DNA from: Eubacteriaceae bacterium
GTDB lineage: Bacteria; Bacillota; Clostridia; Eubacteriales; Eubacteriaceae
Assembly: GCA_017405085.1 (NCBI GenBank)
Contig: JAFRBB010000042.1
Coordinates: 1 to 44,400, forward strand
Reading direction: 5' to 3'
DNA length: 44,400 bases
Both the position numbers and the translations under genes were made by a program. Every line of letters starts with the position of its first letter. Positions within the stretch are counted from its first letter, which is position 1. Positions 40,332 through 44,400 of the stretch are shown here, in pieces. The notes under the pieces are model-generated. The model was given only the letters and a program-made list of their open reading frames with translations, made no database searches and was not told the origin of the DNA.

Positions 40332-40856
40332 ATGGACATGATACAAAGTTTTTCGGTAGATCATACTCGCATTGTCCCCGGCATTTTTGTCAGTCGGGTT
40401 GACGTCTTGGGAGACTATAAGGTGACGACTTATGACATTCGTCTCAAGCACCCCAACAGAGAGCCGGTGGTGGACGTCGCGGCCATGCACTCCCTTGAAC
40501 ACATCATCGCGACCTATCTTCGCAATGATCCCGATTGGAAAGACGACGTGGTCTATTGGGGACCGATGGGCTGTCTGACGGGATTTTATCTCATTCTCAA
40601 GGGCGATCGCGATTCCAAAGATATCTATGATTTGATGTTAAAAAGCTTTCAGTCCGTCGCCGACGCCGATGAGGTGCCCGGAGCGACTCCGGTGAACTGC
40701 GGCACCTATTTGATGCACAATCTGCCCATGGCCAAATGGTTCGCGGCGGAATTTGCCGCCTATCTGGAAGCCAACAAAGACAATGACGACATCTTTGTCT
40801 ATCCCAGATCCGAACGGCTGGTCACGGAAGACGGCAAACATTTTTATGATTCCTAA
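40332..40856 (+). CDS. luxS: S-ribosylhomocysteine lyase
   Basis: A 174-residue LuxS, which cleaves S-ribosylhomocysteine to homocysteine and DPD, the precursor of autoinducer-2, as part of the activated methyl cycle. The metal site is H53-x2-E56-H57 (HSLEH) with C123 (NCGTY); C81 in GPMGCLTGFY is the catalytic Cys. SFSVDHTRIVPGIFVSRV is the family start. AGGAGG lies 8 nt before the ATG at 40332. The protein is somewhat longer than most LuxS, and the frame stays open for about 40 codons after the TAA. No Pfs or other cycle genes are next to it. Confidence 0.95.
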   Translation: MDMIQSFSVDHTRIVPGIFVSRVDVLGDYKVTTYDIRLKHPNREPVVDVAAMHSLEHIIATYLRNDPDWKDDVVYWGPMGCLTGFYLILKGDRDSKDIYDLMLKSFQSVADADEVPGATPVNCGTYLMHNLPMAKWFAAEFAAYLEANKDNDDIFVYPRSERLVTEDGKHFYDS

Positions 40857-41030
40857 GAGGAAACGAAGCGGCGAATCCGCCTTTGTGCTTGCGAGACATT
40901 TGCCCGCGCAGTCCGGCGCATGGTCAACGACGACCGGTACGCGGCTTATCGCGCAGCATCGGTTTTGAAGGCGAGACTTTCCCGGTTCTTTTCATCATCA
41001 AAATAGGCGGCCTTAATGTTAAAAGGACTT

Positions 41031-41065
41031 AAAAAAGCCTCTGCCGAACCGGCGGAGGCTTTTTT
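41031..41065. terminator. Bidirectional terminator
   Basis: AAAAAAGCCTC (41031-41041) pairs with GAGGCTTTTTT (41055-41065), with inner GCC/GGC pairs, A and T runs on both sides, between converging luxS and the TetR gene at 41082. The 40857-41030 stretch holds no clear gene. Confidence 0.92.
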
Positions 41066-41081
41066 GCTTACGCTTTGCTTT

Positions 41082-41657
41082 TCATTGCGGAATCTGCGTT
41101 GAAGTTTGACGGAGAATATCTGAGAGTAGCGTCTGTGCTTTGTCTTTTGTTACAGTGTCGTTCAAAATCCATTTGATGATGAAGGCGGCGATGCCGGCGG
41201 CCAAAAATTCATAATACAGCCGGAGTTCTTCCGTGTCCTCTGTGTTAAAAAAAGGAAGAGCATTGGTCAAAAATTGGTCAAAGATCAAATCGGTGAGTTG
41301 GCGCATAAACAGGCCGTCATCGCGTTTTAGCATCACATACAACAGTTCGCGCACCTCGCAGATGGCATCGATGATCCCTTTGGCATAAATGTCGATGGTA
41401 TCCTGTTTGATCGCGGTGATGTCGGGGACGATGGGAGCGAGGGCGCCGCGAATCCGTTCGGTCGCCCGGGTCACCATGTTGTCATACAGATCTTCTTTAT
41501 AACCAAAATGCTGATAAAAGGCATTGCGGCTGATCCCGGCTTCATCACAAATTTCTTTGACGGTGATTTTTTTGAGCTCTTTGGTTTCGAGCAGGGTTAA
41601 CAGCGCGTTTTGAAGCTGTTCCCGGGTTCGCTGGACGCGCAAGTCCGTAAAATTCAT
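41082..41657 (-). CDS. TetR/AcrR family transcriptional regulator
   Basis: A 191-residue regulator, divergent from the ferritin-like operon. Helix-turn-helix: RTREQLQNALLTLLETKELK, KITVKEICDEAGISRNAFYQ, HFGYKEDLYDNM. The C-terminal domain (LLYVMLKRDDGLFMRQLTDL) resembles the TetR_C_7-like group. AAAGGAGAA precedes the ATG. The 146-nt shared region has a perfect 14-nt palindrome and two relatives, so it most likely represses both itself and the operon. TetR control of an oxygen-defence operon in place of PerR is worth noting. Confidence 0.9.
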   Translation of the reverse strand: MNFTDLRVQRTREQLQNALLTLLETKELKKITVKEICDEAGISRNAFYQHFGYKEDLYDNMVTRATERIRGALAPIVPDITAIKQDTIDIYAKGIIDAICEVRELLYVMLKRDDGLFMRQLTDLIFDQFLTNALPFFNTEDTEELRLYYEFLAAGIAAFIIKWILNDTVTKDKAQTLLSDILRQTSTQIPQ

Positions 41658-41675
41658 GGCTTCTCCTTTGTAAAA

Positions 41676-41765
41676 ATGACAATTGTCATATATTTAAATG
41701 GCTACCAACGGATTGTCTATTGACCAATGAAAATGACAAATGTAATATTAAAATAACACAAGTCA
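41676..41765. promoter_or_regulatory. TetR operators and divergent promoter
   Basis: ATGACAATTGTCAT (41676-41689) is a perfect 14-nt palindrome 19 nt before the TetR start. ATGACAAATGTAAT (41733-41746, 12 of 14 identical) lies in the spacer and -10 of TTGACC (41720-41725)-17-TAATAT (41743-41748), the plus-strand promoter. ATAACACAAGTCAT (41752-41765, 10 of 14) sits at the start point. Three sites that cover both promoters fit repression by the adjacent TetR. Confidence 0.82.
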
Positions 41766-41803
41766 TATGGACTTGCAAGACACTATAAACGGAGGTTTTT
41801 ACG

Positions 41804-42265
41804 ATGACTTTTGAAGAAAAAATTAAAGCACTGAATGAATTGGCCGCCGCATGGTATTCCACGTCTCAAGCGGACACCATTCACGAAGCGATTTTCCGCG
41901 GACAGGGCTTTGGCAAATTTGCCGATCACTGCAAGGAAGAAGCGGAAGAAGAATTGGAAGAAGCCAAAAAATGCACCGAACGAGTCGTCGCTCTCGGTGG
42001 CAAACCGGAATACGGTTTTATTCCCCAGACCATCCACGACGATCCCAAGGCGCTGCTTGAACAATGGAACAAAGAATTTGAAGACGGCGGTATCGAAGAG
42101 ATGAACCAACTGGCCGCTAGCATCACCGACGACGCGGTGACGAGAAAATTGATCGAAGAATTTGTCGAAGGCGAAGAAGAACATCGCGCGTGGGTCGCCA
42201 AGCATCTCGCCATCATCGACAAACTCGGCTATGACAATTACCTGCTTGAAATGATGGATATTTAA
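41804..42265 (+). CDS. Ferritin-like diiron protein
   Basis: A 153-residue four-helix protein of the ferritin-like superfamily. Helical iron ligands are suggested by [18 protein letters not shown] and [16 protein letters not shown] (E-x2-H), the pair motifs of the rubrerythrin/bacterioferritin group. No rubredoxin domain is fused, but a rubredoxin gene follows 14 nt downstream, so the two may form a split rubrerythrin-like peroxidase. GGAGG precedes the ATG. It is the first gene of the operon, right after the TetR-controlled promoter, and probably detoxifies H2O2 or stores iron. Confidence 0.85.
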   Translation: MTFEEKIKALNELAAAWYSTSQADTIHEAIFRGQGFGKFADHCKEEAEEELEEAKKCTERVVALGGKPEYGFIPQTIHDDPKALLEQWNKEFEDGGIEEMNQLAASITDDAVTRKLIEEFVEGEEEHRAWVAKHLAIIDKLGYDNYLLEMMDI

Positions 42266-42279
42266 GGAGGACACACCAA

Positions 42280-42453
42280 ATGGCACCAACGGGAGACGGC
42301 AAATACAAATGCGCAAAATGCGGTTATGTGTACGATCCCGAAAAGGGAGATCCCAAAAAAGGTATCGCCCCGGGAACACCTTTTGAAGCGCTTCCGGAAG
42401 ATTGGAAATGCCCGCGCTGCCGTAAAGGCAAGGATCAATTCAAAGCGGTTTAA
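42280..42453 (+). CDS. Rubredoxin
   Basis: A 57-residue rubredoxin, a small one-iron electron carrier. The iron is bound by four Cys: C11-x2-C14 ([11 protein letters not shown]) and C44-x2-C47 ([10 protein letters not shown]), with the aromatic core (Y9, Y16, F35, W42, F54) intact. AGGAGG lies 9 nt before the ATG. It is placed between the ferritin-like gene and the MBL-rubredoxin gene, and should pass electrons to one or both. A terminator follows its stop, probably leaky, as the next gene belongs to the same set. Confidence 0.95.
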   Translation: MAPTGDGKYKCAKCGYVYDPEKGDPKKGIAPGTPFEALPEDWKCPRCRKGKDQFKAV

Positions 42454-42465
42454 CCAACAATCCAA

Positions 42466-42504
42466 GGCTCCTCACGACCATTCGGCGATGGGGAGCCCTT
42501 TTTT
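42466..42504 (+). terminator. Internal terminator
   Basis: GGCTCC (42466-42471) pairs with GGAGCC (42492-42497), with an inner CCAT/ATGG stem, then a T run. It lies between rubredoxin and the MBL-rubredoxin gene and would lower expression of the distal genes. Confidence 0.75.
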
Positions 42505-42524
42505 CAAAACGGAGGAGAACACCC

Positions 42525-43466
42525 ATGGACATCAAAGCAGTCAAATTCAGAAAAGACGGATTCTATACCCAGCCGATGGTTTTCGGCGGTGAAGAAGGAC
42601 CCGAAAAATTTGATCAAACAATTCGTTACCGGGGAAGCCTGCAAAATTATCTCATCGACACCGGTGATGAGGTCATTCTGGTGGACACCGGTTTGCCGGC
42701 GGGCACCCCCGAGGAAGTGCCGGATGAGACCAGCATGGCTTTTACCGGCAAGGACATCTGCACCTATATGGAAGCCTTTGCCGCCCTGGGCTACAAACCT
42801 GAACAAGTGACCAAAATCCTCTTGACGCACAGACATTCCGATCACTCCGGGGAAATCGCATCCTTTCCCAATGCCAAGGTTTATGTCAACGCGGAGGAAA
42901 TGGACGCGGAAGAACTGAAGGGCAAACCCAATTTGGTGCCGGTGACCTTTACCGACGGGCCGTATTACAATTTCCCCGAAAGTCAAAAAATCGGAGACAG
43001 CATTTATCTCATTAAGGCCAAGGGACACACCGTTGGCAACAGCATCGTCATCGTTGAAAAAGACGATCTGTTCTACATGCTCCACGGCGACATCACTTAT
43101 GTGGACGAAGCTTTGTATGAAGACAAGCTCTCCGTCGTTTTCGATGATTTGGCGGCGGCCAGAGAAACCCAAGACCGGGTGCGCGCCTTCATCAAAGATC
43201 ATCCGACGGTCTATTGCGGCACTCACGCTCCCCAGGGCTATGAAAACCTTGAAGCGAATCGCGTGATGGATCTTGACCATCCCGTGGAGACGGTCTTCGC
43301 GGAAGTTGATTTTTCTAATCAGCAGGCCAGCGGCAAATACGTCTGTTCCGTTTGCGGTTATGTCTATGATCCCGCCGAGCATGACGGCGTGGCCTTTGAG
43401 GACCTTCCCGACGATTGGAAGTGCCCCAGATGCAAAAAGTCCAAGGACAGATTTAACAAAGCTTAA
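42525..43466 (+). CDS. MBL-fold hydrolase-like protein fused to rubredoxin
   Basis: A 313-residue fusion. Residues 1-255 are a metallo-beta-lactamase fold with THRHSDH (H102, H104, D106, H107), GHT (H168), HGD (D189) and GTH (H234): the hydrolase-type ligand set, not the HxExDH set of flavodiiron oxygen reductases. Residues 270-313 are a full rubredoxin with C274-x2-C277 and C300-x2-C303 (CPRCKK). No flavodoxin domain is present. The rubredoxin resembles the free one at 42280. GGAGGAG precedes the ATG. A redox role at a dinuclear metal site is inferred. Confidence 0.92.
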   Translation: MDIKAVKFRKDGFYTQPMVFGGEEGPEKFDQTIRYRGSLQNYLIDTGDEVILVDTGLPAGTPEEVPDETSMAFTGKDICTYMEAFAALGYKPEQVTKILLTHRHSDHSGEIASFPNAKVYVNAEEMDAEELKGKPNLVPVTFTDGPYYNFPESQKIGDSIYLIKAKGHTVGNSIVIVEKDDLFYMLHGDITYVDEALYEDKLSVVFDDLAAARETQDRVRAFIKDHPTVYCGTHAPQGYENLEANRVMDLDHPVETVFAEVDFSNQQASGKYVCSVCGYVYDPAEHDGVAFEDLPDDWKCPRCKKSKDRFNKA

Positions 43467-43481
43467 GCGGGAGGTGACGGT

Positions 43482-43934
43482 ATGCTTGAGATCGGAACCC
43501 GGGCACCGGATTTTTCCCTGCCGGATCAAAACGGAAAGACCCACACTTTGTCCGACTACCGCGGTCAAAAGGTGATCCTATACTTTTATCCCAAGGATAT
43601 GTCGGCGGGCTGTACGAATCAGGCCTGCAATTTTCGGGATATGTATCCCCAATTCAGAGAGAAGGGAGCGGTTGTCCTCGGCATCAGCAAAGACAGCGTG
43701 GATTCGCACAAGGCCTTTGAACAAACCCACGGTCTGCCTTTCACCCTGCTTTCCGATGAGGATTTGACGGTGATCAAAGCCTATGATGTGCTTAGGCGCA
43801 ACAAAGAAGGCAAAATCACCCGGGCCATGGTGCGCTCGACCTATTTAATCGATGAGGACGGCGTCATCGCCAAAGCCTATGGAGGTGTGAAGCCCAAAGA
43901 CAACGCGGCGCAGATGCTCAAAGCGCTGGAATAA
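43482..43934 (+). CDS. bcp: Thioredoxin-dependent peroxiredoxin, Bcp/PrxQ type
   Basis: A 150-residue peroxiredoxin that reduces H2O2 and organic peroxides. APDFSLPDQNGKTHTLSDYR, then the peroxidatic C44 and resolving C49 in SAGCTNQACNFRD, the PrxQ arrangement; the residue before the motif is Ser-Ala where most have Thr-Pro, which is part of the usual T-P-x-C motif. VVLGISKDSVDSHKAF and VRSTYLIDEDGVI complete the fold. GGGAGGTGA precedes the ATG, 15 nt after the previous stop. It closes the operon, with a terminator at 43951. Confidence 0.93.
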   Translation: MLEIGTRAPDFSLPDQNGKTHTLSDYRGQKVILYFYPKDMSAGCTNQACNFRDMYPQFREKGAVVLGISKDSVDSHKAFEQTHGLPFTLLSDEDLTVIKAYDVLRRNKEGKITRAMVRSTYLIDEDGVIAKAYGGVKPKDNAAQMLKALE

Positions 43935-43950
43935 AAAATGGCAATCAATC

Positions 43951-43986
43951 AAAAGCGCGCGGGTTTTTCGAAACCTGCGCGCTTTT
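43951..43986 (+). terminator. Rho-independent terminator
   Basis: AAAAGCGCGCGGGTTT pairs with AAACCTGCGCGCTTTT around a TTCG loop, with an A run before and T run at the end. It ends the peroxide-defence operon. Confidence 0.92.
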
Positions 43987-44374
43987 GCGCTTCGATGCGA
44001 AACGGATGAGAAGAAAATATAAAGCTCAGAAAAGACGGCTTTCTTTGGCATGACAAACGATTCCTTTTCACTTTAAATATTTTCAAAAACCATTTATAAT
44101 GACCTTATCGTTAGAGGAAAACTCACTATACGGAGATTTAAATAGATTTTTCATGATTGAGACGAAGTATCCGTGAAAATCAAGTAAAGATATATTCGAC
44201 ATCATCTTTTTGAACAGTAATGTTGTTTATATCATCATCAATATATCTCTTATTCTGGAGGTAGTGGCAGTATAATGGTGTAAAATTGAAGACTAAAAAA
44301 CGAGCCAAAAGCTCCGCCTTTAGGTATAATGTTAAATGAGCAAAAAACAACATGGTACCTAGGAGGTAAAACAA
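43987..44374 (+). other. AT-rich leader before the transposase, no gene
   Basis: This stretch has a shift to low GC compared with the rest of the window. TTTAAA (44072-44077)-17-TATAAT (44095-44100) could be a promoter, and TATAAT-like boxes occur near 44270 and 44323. The left terminal inverted repeat of the IS must lie here or in the gap, but its edge cannot be fixed without the other end. The minus-strand frame at 44180-44374 has no ribosome site and looks spurious. Confidence 0.6.
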
Positions 44375-44400
44375 ATGGCTCAGATCAATATTACACTAAA
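44375..44400 (+). mobile_element. IS256-family transposase, first codons only
   Basis: The frame begins MAQINITL, a start shared by many IS256/mutator-type transposases of Clostridia. AGGAGGT (44361-44367) lies 7 nt upstream. The gene is cut by the window end after eight full codons. The local AT-richness supports recent transfer. The family call rests on the N-terminal residues alone. Confidence 0.7.

Noticed and set aside
42504..43568. Long minus-strand frame of 354 codons
   Set aside because: It lies opposite the MBL-rubredoxin gene, whose motifs are unmistakable; the open antisense frame is due to codon bias.
44180..44374. Minus-strand frame of 64 codons near the right edge
   Set aside because: AT-rich region with no ribosome site; likely the leader of the IS.

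Overview
The window looks like chromosomal DNA of a mid-GC anaerobic Firmicute (Bacillota, class Clostridia, possibly a Eubacteriaceae-like lineage). This assignment is tentative. It rests on strong AGGAGG-type ribosome binding sites, consensus TTGACA/TATAAT promoters, Gram-positive style lipoprotein signals, rubredoxin, ferritin-like, CstA, LuxS and LtrA proteins, and an IS256-type transposase start at the right edge. No rRNA, tRNA, CRISPR array or phage genes were seen.

Layout. 1-7262: a block bracketed by inverted copies of a tandem repeat of about 101 nt. It holds a lipoprotein, two small-molecule-binding or modifying proteins (GNAT, GyrI-like), a TfoX-like protein running into a decayed arginase-family gene, a membrane metallophosphoesterase, an Fe-S flavoprotein-like reductase and a membrane diguanylate cyclase. 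7281-9121: a REP-like repeat, a GNAT and a TetR regulator with two matching operators. 9144-18541: a reductase island of aldo/keto reductases (AKR), flavin reductases, flavodoxins (one a lipoprotein), LtrA, a CMD-cupin fusion, a DUF4405 membrane protein and an Isf-like flavoprotein. 18673-23309: a J-like/HIRAN pair, then a minus-strand group of damaged genes (DsbA-like with frameshift, tautomerase and nitronate monooxygenase remnants), an alpha/beta hydrolase and an Old-Yellow-Enzyme-type reductase carrying a 60-nt in-frame insertion, with a divergent HxlR regulator. 23526-26651: CstA-like transporter, SPL-type radical SAM protein and a small charged protein. 26800-32536: small lipoprotein, NTF2-like, MBL-fold, lipoprotein AKR, two SDRs, flavodoxin and another AKR. 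32632-35623: MATE pump, TetR, AKR. 36006-38968: Rrf2, macrodomain and SirTM-type sirtuin in overlapping order, then an NAD(P)H-quinone-reductase-like protein. 39027-40856: DUF554, ACT-domain protein and luxS. 41082-43934: a TetR regulator divergent from an oxygen/peroxide defence operon (ferritin-like, rubredoxin, MBL-rubredoxin fusion, peroxiredoxin). 43987-44400: an AT-rich leader and the first codons of an IS256-family transposase.

The common theme is flavin- and NAD(P)H-dependent reduction: six AKRs, six flavodoxin-fold proteins, two flavin reductases, two SDRs and one OYE-type enzyme within about 34 kb, interleaved with redox- or drug-type regulators (three TetR, HxlR, Rrf2). This fits detoxification of aldehydes, quinones and oxygen by-products and disposal of electrons in an anaerobe. 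Parts of the set are predicted to lie outside the membrane (lipoprotein flavodoxin, lipoprotein AKR, DUF4405 protein), which is unusual.

The most notable anomalies are: the AKR whose two C-terminal 4Fe-4S motifs have lost all cysteines; the hairpin insertion inside the OYE gene; the Rrf2-macrodomain-SirTM operon without its usual lipoyl-carrier partner; the MBL-rubredoxin fusion with hydrolase-type rather than flavodiiron-type ligands; and two families of dispersed intergenic palindromic repeats.
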